Position numbers and translations under genes: made by a program. Of a stretch of DNA of 64,000 nt, positions 23,688 to 31,941 are shown piece by piece (position 1 is the first letter of the stretch; every line of letters starts with the position of its first letter). The stretch comes from a virus. The DNA lies in IMG/VR virus record IMGVR_UViG_3300005613_000001, positions 316,279 through 380,278 of that record. One strand, written 5' to 3'. The notes beneath the pieces were generated by a model, which worked only from the letters and a program-made list of their open reading frames with translations, did not search any database and was not told the origin of the DNA.

Positions 23688-23694
23688 ATTTATA
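23687..23694 (-). promoter_or_regulatory. TATAAATA at start of 58-aa gene
   Basis: Exact T4 late consensus on the minus strand, but it overlaps the ATG of the gene at 23687, so it would miss the start codon; may be chance in an A/T-rich start region. Confidence 0.25.
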
Positions 23695-23713
23695 TCCTTT
23701 TTTGTTCTACTTT

Positions 23714-23721
23714 AATAAATA
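23714..23721 (+). promoter_or_regulatory. Late-promoter-like AATAAATA
   Basis: AATAAATA 22 bases ahead of the ATG at 23744, with a GAGGG ribosome site between. Confidence 0.4.
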
Positions 23722-23743
23722 TAGTAATCATAGAGGGATAAAC

Positions 23744-24292
23744 ATGGAATTTAAAGACTATCTTTTGAATGAAAATAGAGCGTATTTGGGTGAGAAGATT
23801 GGCGATATTTTGAATGCCGTTCACGACCTGGAACAAGAGGGCGCAAATATGGGAGCCCGCCAGATGATGAAGTTCTCTGAGAAGATAGTCTCTAGAATCC
23901 GCCGCATTTTACACAGCAATTGGCCTCAAACTGAGGACGGTCATCTTAAAAGCCTACAGAAAGTAGGTGTGGCTCTTATGAAGGCAATTGAAGAGAAGAA
24001 TGATTTGCGAGAACTAATGCCTCAAATAAAACAGGAATTAGAGGATGTCTCTGGGAAATTAGGTGTCCCGGTCAATACTCTTGCTGCCCCCGAAGGCGAA
24101 GAATCCCCCGAAAATCCACCAGAAGGGGAACCAGGACAACAGCAACAACCTGAGCAACAACCAGAACAGCCCCCGGAGCAAATGCCAGATCAACAACAAC
24201 CCGGCCAGCAACCAGGGGCACCACCGCCAATGCAGGGGCCAGTACCGGGAGCACCCATGATGCCACCGCCAGGGGCCATGCCGCCCGCCTAG
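23744..24292 (+). CDS. Putative capsid-packaged protein, Pro/Gln-rich tail
   Basis: 182 residues. N-terminus MEFKDYLLNENRAYLGEKIG is a variant of the MKTF-type leader found in several genes here, with a possible cleavage after LLNE. Residues 20-120 are helical; the last 70 are Pro/Gln/Gly-rich with no fold. Its low-complexity tail matches that of the protein at 14970-15359 in style, so both could be head-internal proteins. Confidence 0.55.
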   Translation: MEFKDYLLNENRAYLGEKIGDILNAVHDLEQEGANMGARQMMKFSEKIVSRIRRILHSNWPQTEDGHLKSLQKVGVALMKAIEEKNDLRELMPQIKQELEDVSGKLGVPVNTLAAPEGEESPENPPEGEPGQQQQPEQQPEQPPEQMPDQQQPGQQPGAPPPMQGPVPGAPMMPPPGAMPPA

Positions 24293-24843
24293 TTTAAATA
24301 ATTTTTAATGCGGTCAATCATACCCTCACTGACACCTTTAACCTCTAGCATCTTATTAAAATCATCATATGGTCCATATTCCACTAATCTCTTGGCGGTT
24401 GTGGCCCCAATGCCTTCAATTTTCTTCCATTCCTTCTCTGTAAGCTCAATAAGAGGCTTTTTAGGAGGCGGGGCATAAGATTTTGCCTTCACTGGTATGG
24501 GTTCAGGCTCTTCTTCTTTTGGAGGCGGGGTATAAGACTTTGCCTTCTTCTTGATTGCTGAAATGGATTTTTGGGCTCTAGATCGGGATTCTGCCACGCC
24601 GTCATCTACAAGTTCGGTGGCTGTATGGAGATGGTATTTATCAAAGAAAGGGCCTTCCCATATATCTTCTGATCCATCTTCTGCTTTGCCCTTCTTAATT
24701 TCCCAAGTTTTAGGCACACAAAAACATACAAAGCATATTTCTGTATATTTTTTCCCAGTAACAAATGGTACACTTCTGTGACCTGAGCATAGAATCTCCA
24801 TATACTCACCACAAATAGGGCAATTATCTGGATTTCTAGCCAT
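24289..24843 (-). CDS. Zn-ribbon plus helix-hairpin-helix protein
   Basis: 184 residues. N-terminal CPIC and CFVCFC form a zinc site. Middle has two copies of KAKSYxPPPK. C-terminus is a double helix-hairpin-helix (WKKIEGIGATTAKRLVEYG, LEVKGVSEGMIDRI), a DNA-binding module also found at the C-terminus of the protein at 55368-55877. Probably binds DNA; no catalytic domain is seen. Confidence 0.7.
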   Translation of the reverse strand: MARNPDNCPICGEYMEILCSGHRSVPFVTGKKYTEICFVCFCVPKTWEIKKGKAEDGSEDIWEGPFFDKYHLHTATELVDDGVAESRSRAQKSISAIKKKAKSYTPPPKEEEPEPIPVKAKSYAPPPKKPLIELTEKEWKKIEGIGATTAKRLVEYGPYDDFNKMLEVKGVSEGMIDRIKNYLN

Positions 24844-24846
24844 CCT

Positions 24847-25398
24847 CTAGCCTTTGAAGAAAAATTCGTCCGGTAATTTCAATAGTTCTGTCGCGGGAAT
24901 AATCAGCCATTCCCTGTATTTAAAACTGTATTCAAATGTATGATCTTGTATGATCTTTTGTTGAATAAATATGATCCAAGGCTTGTAGTCCTTTTTCCAC
25001 GCTATCATGGGTATCCGATCACAACGTTTTGATTCATCAAGGGCTTGTTTTATCCACCCATCTATTTCCGCCCGCCCCGTATTTTTACCCAGAACCATAT
25101 GCAAATCTTCGTCATTATAACCGTCTTTGCATTCAATTACAAATTTAAATGTCTCAGGGCAGACAAGATCACCCGAAAAGGTTTGCTGTGCGTGTTCCGG
25201 CAAAGACCGAACTTGTCCCCATCGGTTGCCAGATCCAAGAGTGCGAGTAAAGTCAAATCCAAATCTCTCTTTAAGAAGTTTTCCAAATAATCTTTCGCCT
25301 CTATTCCCTTTATCTTTACTTCTTACTTTCTTTTTAGACTTTTTCTTTTTCTCTGCATCTGATATAATGTCTTCGAAATCTAAATCATTAAAGTCCAT
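24847..25398 (-). CDS. PD-(D/E)XK nuclease, resolvase-like
   Basis: 183 residues. After a Lys-rich start, GNRGERLFGKLLKERFG (about 31-47) supplies the first Glu, SGDLVCP (about 74) the Asp and FVIECKD (about 85) the E-x-K of the PD-(D/E)XK core, as in archaeal Holliday junction resolvase-type phage proteins. Likely cuts branched DNA during recombination or packaging. Lies 3 bases from the HhH gene. Confidence 0.75.
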   Translation of the reverse strand: MDFNDLDFEDIISDAEKKKKSKKKVRSKDKGNRGERLFGKLLKERFGFDFTRTLGSGNRWGQVRSLPEHAQQTFSGDLVCPETFKFVIECKDGYNDEDLHMVLGKNTGRAEIDGWIKQALDESKRCDRIPMIAWKKDYKPWIIFIQQKIIQDHTFEYSFKYREWLIIPATELLKLPDEFFFKG

Positions 25399-25406
25399 AC
25401 CTTAAT

Positions 25407-26477
25407 TTAGTAGTAACCATTATTTAATAATCTCATTACATTTTCAAGGTCTCTTTTGATGTCGTCAACATTTGATATCAAATCTTCAAAATTACAGATA
25501 TTTCCATCATCATTACTGGCAATTGTATTTATGTCTAATGCTAAATCAGCTATACAACTACAATTAATTTCTAATGATTCCTTTTCATGATCTGTTGGTG
25601 TATGATAGATTTCTTGAGGCGGAATATCATCTTCAAATACACTTTCATCGCCTTCCTGCAATGTAAGGTCATTCTTATAATTTGTAAGCATGAATCTATG
25701 CAAGTGCTCATCATCTAATGGCGTGTTGGAGGGATAAAGGAAAAACCAGACTTCTTCAGGAGGCAATTCAATTAGTGTTTTCTTGAAAGTAGCTACTTCA
25801 TCCCATATCTCGGGAGTAGAACAAAAGAAAATTTGCCCCAATTCATCTCTCATATCCACCAGCCAAAGGCTCCGATGTTCATTACGAAACAACCATAGGC
25901 ATCGCTGTTGCTCCAATTGTTCTCCAATTGCAACAGCCATATGTCCTTTTTTTATGCGCCTCCATATATTCCTTACCCCAGAGATTCTTTTAGCAATGGG
26001 AATATTAAATTTCGATGTCATTCTTTCAAAGAATCGGGAATAATCCCATTTTACTGATTCAAACAGTTTTAATAGAACCTCCGAATCGCACTCTGAGGCA
26101 AGGTTGAAGTCTTCTTTTATATCATTGTATTCTTCTGATATATTCCCATTATGAATGAGTCCAATAAGCCTATCATCGCTGACAAAGGGGTGATTGTTGA
26201 CATTTTGAGCAGGCTTTCCCACTCCTGGCGTAGCTGCTCTGCAATGAGTTAGCAACATGTCCAAGTTTTTATCTCTTAGATTCCCCCATAATGACTTTTT
26301 TACCATTTCGCTTGATTTAATGGGTTGTTTATAAAAAACGATATTGTTCTTTGACGTTCCCCAGAAGCCAGAAGCATCTTCGCCTCGGGTTTCTGTTCGT
26401 TCAAATAACTTGGTGATTAAATCATGGGAAAAATCGGGGTCTTTAGACTTGCCTATAACGCCTGCTATGCCACACAT
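25407..26477 (-). CDS. Class II glutamine amidotransferase domain protein
   Basis: 356 residues. Starts M-C-G-I-A-G with the catalytic N-terminal Cys; TRGEDASGFWG, LLTHCRAATPG and IGLIHNGNI are the family's glutamine-binding blocks. No sugar-isomerase or synthetase domain is attached; the last 80 residues are acidic. It could deliver ammonia to a partner, for example in nucleotide or sugar modification, but no partner is evident. Confidence 0.85.
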   Translation of the reverse strand: MCGIAGVIGKSKDPDFSHDLITKLFERTETRGEDASGFWGTSKNNIVFYKQPIKSSEMVKKSLWGNLRDKNLDMLLTHCRAATPGVGKPAQNVNNHPFVSDDRLIGLIHNGNISEEYNDIKEDFNLASECDSEVLLKLFESVKWDYSRFFERMTSKFNIPIAKRISGVRNIWRRIKKGHMAVAIGEQLEQQRCLWLFRNEHRSLWLVDMRDELGQIFFCSTPEIWDEVATFKKTLIELPPEEVWFFLYPSNTPLDDEHLHRFMLTNYKNDLTLQEGDESVFEDDIPPQEIYHTPTDHEKESLEINCSCIADLALDINTIASNDDGNICNFEDLISNVDDIKRDLENVMRLLNNGYY

Positions 26478-26504
26478 AAGGATAATTATAATTTATTAGT
26501 CAAT

Positions 26505-27752
26505 TTAAATCAATAAGGCTTTACCTTTTTTGGGTTTCTTCCAAAGTCGCTCAAAGTGCTTTCTGAAGCCATCATAAAGAGTTGGGTCAATTAACTTCAC
26601 CGCAGTCTCATCATTTAAACGAAGGCCAGGATGGGTAAAATTATAAGAGCCCGTCCATACTATTTTTTGATCTTGATGTTTGATTAACATGAATTTATGA
26701 TGCATTCGCCCTCGCCAATTATCTTTAAACGAACCCACTATTAACTCGCCCTCACCATCCTCGTCTTCTTCATAGCGGTTACTTTCATTTAAGTGTTTGT
26801 TTTTAATGATGCAATATGGAATTTTAGCCTCTTTAAATCTTGTAATGGTATTTCTATTTTGGAACTCTTCACTCATCACAACACGAATTTTACATTTAGT
26901 CTTTTTGAGTTTTTTTAGTATTTTAGAAAAATTCACCCTAGTTAAAAAAGACATTGCTATATCAATCTCTGTGCTAGAATCTGCTGTTTTTGCAATGTGT
27001 TTTAATTGCCTTTCAACAGGACATGTTCTGCGTGGGAAAAACCACACACCATTTTCATGATTTATTGATGTGCCTGTAGAAGCCCCCTGAAAATTGCGAT
27101 GTTTAATTGACCACACATTTCTCTGAATTACTCCCTTTCTAAGATCATCCCAATGTTTTACATACATGTCAAATAGCTCTTTGTCATCATATATAATCAA
27201 AAAATTATTATATTGATGATACTGTGTATAATTTATATTTGCTGTCATTTGAACTATGACATATTTTCCTATTCCTGTTAATTCAGAGAATAGAAAGAAT
27301 TTATCGTGCATGTACCCTTCGGTGGCTGGTTCTTGCTTCCTAGCTAAACCCATTCTAACTTCAGGATCACTCATTCCAACACGATTATCAATTATTACAT
27401 TTTGGCTACCGAATTGCTCCCTAAATCTCTTCATCGTGACTTTATGATTTTTAAGACTATAACTATCAATAATTAATTTTGTATCACATTCCTGAGCATT
27501 GTTTACAAAAATGTCTGTTATTTCAAGCGGATTGCCTGTCCGTTCGCCAAACGGCAAATTTAGATTATCACCACTATTTTCCCAATCTTCGCCTATTTCC
27601 TGGTTCCACATATAAAGTGCCCCTCGCACCAAAGAACCAGGAGTGATGCGCGAAAATAAGCTCATAAGTTCCAAAAATAAATTAAAGTCTGGAAGTGTTT
27701 CTTTTCTTTTTATATTAGGATAGGAAAAATACGGCCCTATAAACTTAGTCAT
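26505..27752 (-). CDS. Phospholipase D superfamily protein
   Basis: 415 residues. Two HxK motifs typical of the PLD clan: MHDKFFLF near 148 and MHHKFMLIK near 352, the second followed by WTGSYNFTHPG. Members include phospholipases and DNA nucleases. No signal or membrane segment is visible. Next to a resolvase-like nuclease and an amidotransferase, so a nucleic acid substrate seems as likely as lipid. Confidence 0.75.
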   Translation of the reverse strand: MTKFIGPYFSYPNIKRKETLPDFNLFLELMSLFSRITPGSLVRGALYMWNQEIGEDWENSGDNLNLPFGERTGNPLEITDIFVNNAQECDTKLIIDSYSLKNHKVTMKRFREQFGSQNVIIDNRVGMSDPEVRMGLARKQEPATEGYMHDKFFLFSELTGIGKYVIVQMTANINYTQYHQYNNFLIIYDDKELFDMYVKHWDDLRKGVIQRNVWSIKHRNFQGASTGTSINHENGVWFFPRRTCPVERQLKHIAKTADSSTEIDIAMSFLTRVNFSKILKKLKKTKCKIRVVMSEEFQNRNTITRFKEAKIPYCIIKNKHLNESNRYEEDEDGEGELIVGSFKDNWRGRMHHKFMLIKHQDQKIVWTGSYNFTHPGLRLNDETAVKLIDPTLYDGFRKHFERLWKKPKKGKALLI

Positions 27753-27770
27753 AACAGGAGTATATAGAAT

Positions 27771-28199
27771 ATGAAATTGGGATTTACGGTTGGGGTGTGG
27801 GATCTCCTACACGAAGGTCATATTAATCTATTAAAGCAAGCCAGAGAGCATTGTGACTATCTTTTTGTGGGTATAATGACAGATTTTTGGGTCAGAGTAC
27901 AAAAAGATCACAACCGCCCCTTTGAATCACTTGCTCAAAGATTAGTTAATTTAAGAAATACAGGACTAACGGATAAAATTGTAATTCTAGACACATTAGA
28001 TATGACCCCCTACTTACAGATGATAGATGTATGGATTAAAGGGGACGATCAAAAAAACATGCTTCCAATCGAATGGGGGAATGAGGTATTTTTACCTCGC
28101 ACACCCGACATCTCAACCACAGAATTAATTGAAAAAGCAAGAAAGTCTAAAGACGAATATGATGCATTTAGTGAAAGGTTGCACACCACAGACCCGTAA
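27771..28199 (+). CDS. Nucleotidyltransferase (TagD/RfaE2-like)
   Basis: 142 residues. HxGH-type cytidylyltransferase: GVWDLLHEGHINLLKQA near 7-24, RVQKDHNRPF near 43, PYLQMIDVWIKGDD and the family's C-terminal ISTTELI. Makes CDP- or ADP-linked precursors (glycerol, heptose or similar) for surface polymer. Works with the LicD-like protein it overlaps. Confidence 0.8.
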   Translation: MKLGFTVGVWDLLHEGHINLLKQAREHCDYLFVGIMTDFWVRVQKDHNRPFESLAQRLVNLRNTGLTDKIVILDTLDMTPYLQMIDVWIKGDDQKNMLPIEWGNEVFLPRTPDISTTELIEKARKSKDEYDAFSERLHTTDP

Positions 28200-28863
28200 G
28201 TGTTCACCCTCTAAATGGCCTGTGTTTGGTGACAACCCAAAGAAGAAAATCAAGGGATTTAAAGTAATGCCTCAATGCTGTGTCCAACACTTGAGGCAAA
28301 TATTACATTATCTGCATGATTTATTTGAAGAGAAAGAAATTAAATATTGGATGGATTTTGGCACCCTATTGGGCGCAGTAAGAGGCGGGAGAAACATAGA
28401 GCATGACACGGATGGGGATTTGTGTCTAATGCTGGAAGATCGGAAAAGAATTTTGCAGCTAGACCGAAGAATGGCTAACGATGGATTTTGTATGGCCTGC
28501 TACAAACCTAAAAGAAGAAATGACACCCACATTAAAATCTGCCGAAGTAAAACAAATCGTATGGTGGTAGATTTGTTTTTTTGGAATGATAAGAAGCTCA
28601 CGGGCATACTGAGCAGTCCTGGCTTGAATGAGCCAAAATCATTCCCTGATTATTTTACTAAAAGATTGGTCTTAATTGATATGTTTGGGAAGCCCATGTG
28701 GGCTCCTCAAGACACCGAAAGGTTTTTGCGGTATAGATTTGGGAAAGATTGGAAAAAACCCCAAGATAAAAAGGTTCATTTCCAAGACGCAGAGAAGACC
28801 CACGCGCCCGCTTTCGCTTATGCCAAATCAAAAGGATGGCGGAAAAAGATTGAAATGACTTAA
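28159..28863 (+). CDS. LicD-family phosphotransferase
   Basis: About 234 residues; start uncertain (ATG at 28159 or 28162, both inside the previous gene). YWMDFGTLLGAVRGG (about 74-88) and IEHDTDGDLCLM show the family's D-x-D-x-D metal site. LicD proteins transfer phosphocholine or similar groups from CDP-activated donors to surface glycans, which fits the preceding cytidylyltransferase. Confidence 0.75.
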   Translation: MMHLVKGCTPQTRKCSPSKWPVFGDNPKKKIKGFKVMPQCCVQHLRQILHYLHDLFEEKEIKYWMDFGTLLGAVRGGRNIEHDTDGDLCLMLEDRKRILQLDRRMANDGFCMACYKPKRRNDTHIKICRSKTNRMVVDLFFWNDKKLTGILSSPGLNEPKSFPDYFTKRLVLIDMFGKPMWAPQDTERFLRYRFGKDWKKPQDKKVHFQDAEKTHAPAFAYAKSKGWRKKIEMT

Positions 28864-29051
28864 TCTTTTTTCCTGATTTGGAACCGCAAAGTAGAAATAT
28901 CGTATCCCCGATTAGTCAATTCATCCAATACCTCTTGTGGGAAGAGGCTCAAAACATAACGAGGATTAGCCTGCCCAGCTTCATGGTCCCAGTCAACCAT
29001 GAGATCACCCTCTTTCTTACTCCAATAAACCCGAATTTTATCTTTCGGCAT
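28860..29051 (-). CDS. Hypothetical protein, 63 aa
   Basis: Start at MPKDKIRVYW (GAGGG site); one base after the HD gene ends. Small alpha/beta protein with an EVLDELTNRGYDI helix. Unknown. Confidence 0.6.
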   Translation of the reverse strand: MPKDKIRVYWSKKEGDLMVDWDHEAGQANPRYVLSLFPQEVLDELTNRGYDISTLRFQIRKKD

Positions 29052-29052
29052 T

Positions 29053-29598
29053 CTAATCCCTCTTTCTGAGATCATCCATAACCGCCTCTAATTCTTTTGT
29101 TAATTCGGGGTCAACATCCCTCCCGATAGCATCTAACAGTAATCGTGATTCCTTAACGTATAGTCCAATAAAATTAGTATCGGCTCCCTTCATTTCAAGA
29201 AGGTTATCAATACGATCTAACAATTTTATAATTTTAGCCTCTACGCTTACTTCTGTTAAATGCGCTCGATCTGTCTCTTTACGCACTTTTCGGGAAGCCT
29301 TCATGCCCTTACTGGGGTTGGTGAGTTCATTAACCAACTCCACAACCCCAGGAGGAAATAAAGTGCTAAGGGTTTCGGGAGTGACCCAAGTATCTTCTAC
29401 AACATCGTGAAGATACGCTGCTGCTACCATTTCTTCTGTGGCAAGTTTATGAACACAAGTTCTACCCGCCACTCTTGCGGGATGCGTAACATACGGCTTC
29501 CCATTATACATACGCTTTTGGTTCGCATGGGCTATCCGAGCCACATGCGCAGCACGTAAAATCAGGTTGTCTATTTCTATTGCTTTATTCAGCGACAT
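29053..29598 (-). CDS. HD-domain hydrolase, SpoT/MESH1-like
   Basis: 181 residues. The motifs HANQKRMYNGKPYVTHPARVA (His at about 25 and 39), AAYLHDVVEDT (HD at about 64) and KIIKLLDRIDNL (D at about 128) are those of the (p)ppGpp hydrolase HD domain of SpoT and MESH1. No synthetase or TGS domain. A phage-encoded ppGpp hydrolase could block the host stringent response. Confidence 0.8.
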   Translation of the reverse strand: MSLNKAIEIDNLILRAAHVARIAHANQKRMYNGKPYVTHPARVAGRTCVHKLATEEMVAAAYLHDVVEDTWVTPETLSTLFPPGVVELVNELTNPSKGMKASRKVRKETDRAHLTEVSVEAKIIKLLDRIDNLLEMKGADTNFIGLYVKESRLLLDAIGRDVDPELTKELEAVMDDLRKRD

Positions 29599-30319
29599 CT
29601 TCTGCTAGTTTCCATCCTCCCTGGTTAGCAAGGAATTCTCCAAAGGTTTCAGGAGGATCATATCCACCCCGATAACCCCGAGGCAATCTAGAGTTATAGC
29701 CGTATGGACGATATTTTAATCGTTCCAACACTGCCTCTAAATCTAATTTTTCCCATTCCTTAAATCTTCCAAAGTTAGCTTTCAGTGCGGAAGTACATTC
29801 TCCTCCGGTATAATCAGTTGACCGGAATTGTGTTTGCCAAAAAGCTTTTACAAAGCCTTGAACTGTGTAGTCATTCCGGGGCACAGGCACACAAACATTG
29901 TATTGCTCGGGGAAAACATTGGGTATCGGTGGATACCAAATTTCGGTCTTTGTACTTGTGATGGGCTCTTTTGCAAAAAAGCAATAGAATCCAACACCAT
30001 CCTTAGCAAATATCATGTAAGGAAATTGAAGTGTGAAAAAATTACCGCAAACATTAATGGTTCTACGGACAGGCGGATATTCTCTTATCTCGCCTTGCAT
30101 TTGCAACGCTCTAGCCTCTGCAAGTCTCTTTTGTCGCTGAGTGGCTAGTTTCCGATTGGGCTTCTTCCCTTCTCTTGTAGCCAAAGTACGAAATTCACTT
30201 TGCGGCTTTATTACGATACCTTCTTTATAGGTATCAATAAACTCATGCAATGATTCTAACATCGCAAGAGTTTTCTCATATTCTGCTTGAATATCAGGGC
30301 TAGCAAAGTTCAGATTCAT
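29585..30319 (-). CDS. Paralog of the protein at 9330-9917
   Basis: 244 residues; N-terminal 80 residues are helical and basic, then the shared domain (YPPVRRTINV, FPYMIFAKDGVG, IWYPPIPN, FVKAFWQTQF, FKEWEKLD). The C-terminus adds a Tyr/Arg/Gly-rich stretch (RLPRGYRGGYDPPETF). Overlaps the HD gene by 14 bases and lies 2 bases from the macro domain gene, so it may be part of a nucleotide-handling operon. Confidence 0.7.
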   Translation of the reverse strand: MNLNFASPDIQAEYEKTLAMLESLHEFIDTYKEGIVIKPQSEFRTLATREGKKPNRKLATQRQKRLAEARALQMQGEIREYPPVRRTINVCGNFFTLQFPYMIFAKDGVGFYCFFAKEPITSTKTEIWYPPIPNVFPEQYNVCVPVPRNDYTVQGFVKAFWQTQFRSTDYTGGECTSALKANFGRFKEWEKLDLEAVLERLKYRPYGYNSRLPRGYRGGYDPPETFGEFLANQGGWKLAEDVAE

Positions 30320-30321
30320 TC

Positions 30322-30807
30322 TTATCCCTTGTAATCGTAAACATAAACTGGAATGTCTTCATCACAAAGAATCTCTTGAATAAGAGGTTCAATTGACTCC
30401 CATTTTCCGCCCGCGAGACCTGTTCCTATTCGGGGCATATGGATACTGGCGTACAATTCCTTTGCTTGCACCCCTAGCTTTTTCAGGCATTCCTCTACAG
30501 CACTATACCTTATGGGGGGTCTTCCATTCCCCCCTGTGCGCATACCGTGTTGCCCCACCATGTTAGCTATGTGAATATACTTCTCAACTTGGATTATTTG
30601 GAGAGCACCCAGTCCAAAATCGTTTTTTGCCCTATTTCTATGCCATTTCCTGTATTCTGCTTCCGGTTCCGACCATCGTTTTGATATTGCCAAAACGAAG
30701 CCCTTTCCCCATCCTCCCAAATCATTACAAATGTGTGCAATAATCTTTACCCCACTTGTTTGGGGGCAAGTAGCATCCCCTTGGATGTACGTAATCTTAG
30801 TAGGCAT
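30322..30807 (-). CDS. Macro domain protein (ADP-ribose processing)
   Basis: 161 residues from MPTKITY (GGAGGG site). ITYIQGDATCP near 5 and IIAHICNDLGGWGKGFVLAISK near 25-46 are typical macro domain motifs, close to the ALC1/TARG1 type that removes or binds ADP-ribose; IGTGLAGGKW near 128 forms the phosphate loop. Likely reverses or reads ADP-ribosylation during infection. Confidence 0.82.
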   Translation of the reverse strand: MPTKITYIQGDATCPQTSGVKIIAHICNDLGGWGKGFVLAISKRWSEPEAEYRKWHRNRAKNDFGLGALQIIQVEKYIHIANMVGQHGMRTGGNGRPPIRYSAVEECLKKLGVQAKELYASIHMPRIGTGLAGGKWESIEPLIQEILCDEDIPVYVYDYKG

Positions 30808-30827
30808 AGTATCTCCCTCCAATAACC

Positions 30828-30855
30828 ATTATACCACAATAATGAGCAATGTAAA
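30828..30855 (-). promoter_or_regulatory. Early-type promoter (TTTACA-N16-TATAAT)
   Basis: -35 TTTACA at 30850-30855, spacer ending TTGTGG, -10 TATAAT at 30828-30833: the best match of the family. Drives the macro/HD operon leftward. The -35 overlaps the T tract of the upstream terminator. Confidence 0.8.
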
Positions 30856-30893
30856 AAAAATACCCCTCCTGGGCATACTACCCAAGAAGGGTA
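30853..30893 (-). terminator. Terminator of leftward virion operon
   Basis: TACCCTTCTTGGG / CCCAGGAGGGGTA stem followed by eight T. A second perfect 9-bp hairpin GCACGAAAA/TTTTCGTGC lies just upstream at 30902-30926. Confidence 0.85.
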
Positions 30894-30972
30894 TAGGTCA
30901 TGCACGAAAAGCGAGGTTTTTCGTGCCTTCACAACACGTACATCAAGGAGTTATAAAGATTAATCGGACTGA

Positions 30973-31719
30973 TTAATCAAAGATTTGCAATTGGTATTTA
31001 GGGGAGATGAATACATTATCCCCAAATTCCATACGGAACCACACATCGTAAATTCCGCAATCCAATTCTTCCGTATCAAGCTGATAATAGCCTAATGTTT
31101 GTTCTCTCAATTCAACCAATTCTTCTTCGGCAACCAATCTTAGATCAGCTTCCGCTGGCATGCAATCTCCGCATCGTTGTCTAATTGTAATCCTCAAAGG
31201 GGATGAAATTGCAACACTCTTATAATACCTGTCCAAATCAGAGGCATGAGGTACATTGGGAGTTACTTTGATTATGAGATATTGCTTCGCACCTTGTGGT
31301 ATCTTATTTGGCATGAAAGAGAAGCTAAAATCATACACAAACGGTACAGGAGTGGTTATCCACAAGTCCCGAACAATCTCAAAATCTTGCTCAATAGAAG
31401 CTGTTTGACATTGGTTTTCTTCATAATCTTCAAATGACATGTACCAAATGTCAACATATTTTCCTACACAATAAAGAGTATCCTCTAATACAACATTTAA
31501 AAAATAATGGCCTTCGGCGTTACGCTGAACAGCGTCACCATCAAATTCTTCTACTTTGGTTCGCAAATCCACATCCATAGGATTTGACTCATCCAACCGC
31601 CAGATTTCCACCCTATCAATAGAATGCACATTGCTAAATTGATGATTATTCATCACTAACATTCGCAATTTAGCTTTATCACCTACATTGGGGTTTTGAT
31701 AGCGTTCCTTTGTTGCCAT
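30973..31719 (-). CDS. Hypothetical virion-operon protein, 248 aa
   Basis: Beta-rich acidic protein (VEIWRLDESNP, YCVGKYVDIWYMSFEDYE, CGIYDVWFRMEFGD) of the kind found in tail or baseplate components. It closes a leftward operon with the two baseplate-hub assembly genes. Not assigned to a family. Confidence 0.6.
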   Translation of the reverse strand: MATKERYQNPNVGDKAKLRMLVMNNHQFSNVHSIDRVEIWRLDESNPMDVDLRTKVEEFDGDAVQRNAEGHYFLNVVLEDTLYCVGKYVDIWYMSFEDYEENQCQTASIEQDFEIVRDLWITTPVPFVYDFSFSFMPNKIPQGAKQYLIIKVTPNVPHASDLDRYYKSVAISSPLRITIRQRCGDCMPAEADLRLVAEEELVELREQTLGYYQLDTEELDCGIYDVWFRMEFGDNVFISPKYQLQIFD

Positions 31720-31737
31720 ATTATATTTACCTTTTAA

Positions 31738-31941
31738 TTATGACTTTTTCCGTTCCTTTTCAATTGCTTTCGCCTCTTTTTCTTTTTGGTCAATGAATTC
31801 GTGGATAAAGTATTTTCGTTGGAACACTGGAATGCTCAATATTTCGTGGTATCCTCCTAGCCCTGGCATGTGGTAGGCTAGGAAGAATAGCTCTTGGAAC
31901 CACGCTTTAAAAAATTGAGCACTACTTAGCTCCCAATTCAC
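31738..31941 (-). CDS. Baseplate hub assembly protein, gp51-like
   Basis: 67 residues: a helical core with FLAYHMPGLGGYHEILSIP and FQRKYFIHEFIDQKEKE, the pattern of the small partner that follows the gp26-like protein in T4-type and related phages. Start overlaps the upstream gene by 4 bases. Confidence 0.5.
   Translation of the reverse strand: MNWELSSAQFFKAWFQELFFLAYHMPGLGGYHEILSIPVFQRKYFIHEFIDQKEKEAKAIEKERKKS

Noticed and set aside
23687-23694. TATAAATA as a true late promoter of the 58-aa gene
   Set aside because: It overlaps the start codon, so transcription from it would exclude the ATG; listed only as a low-confidence site.
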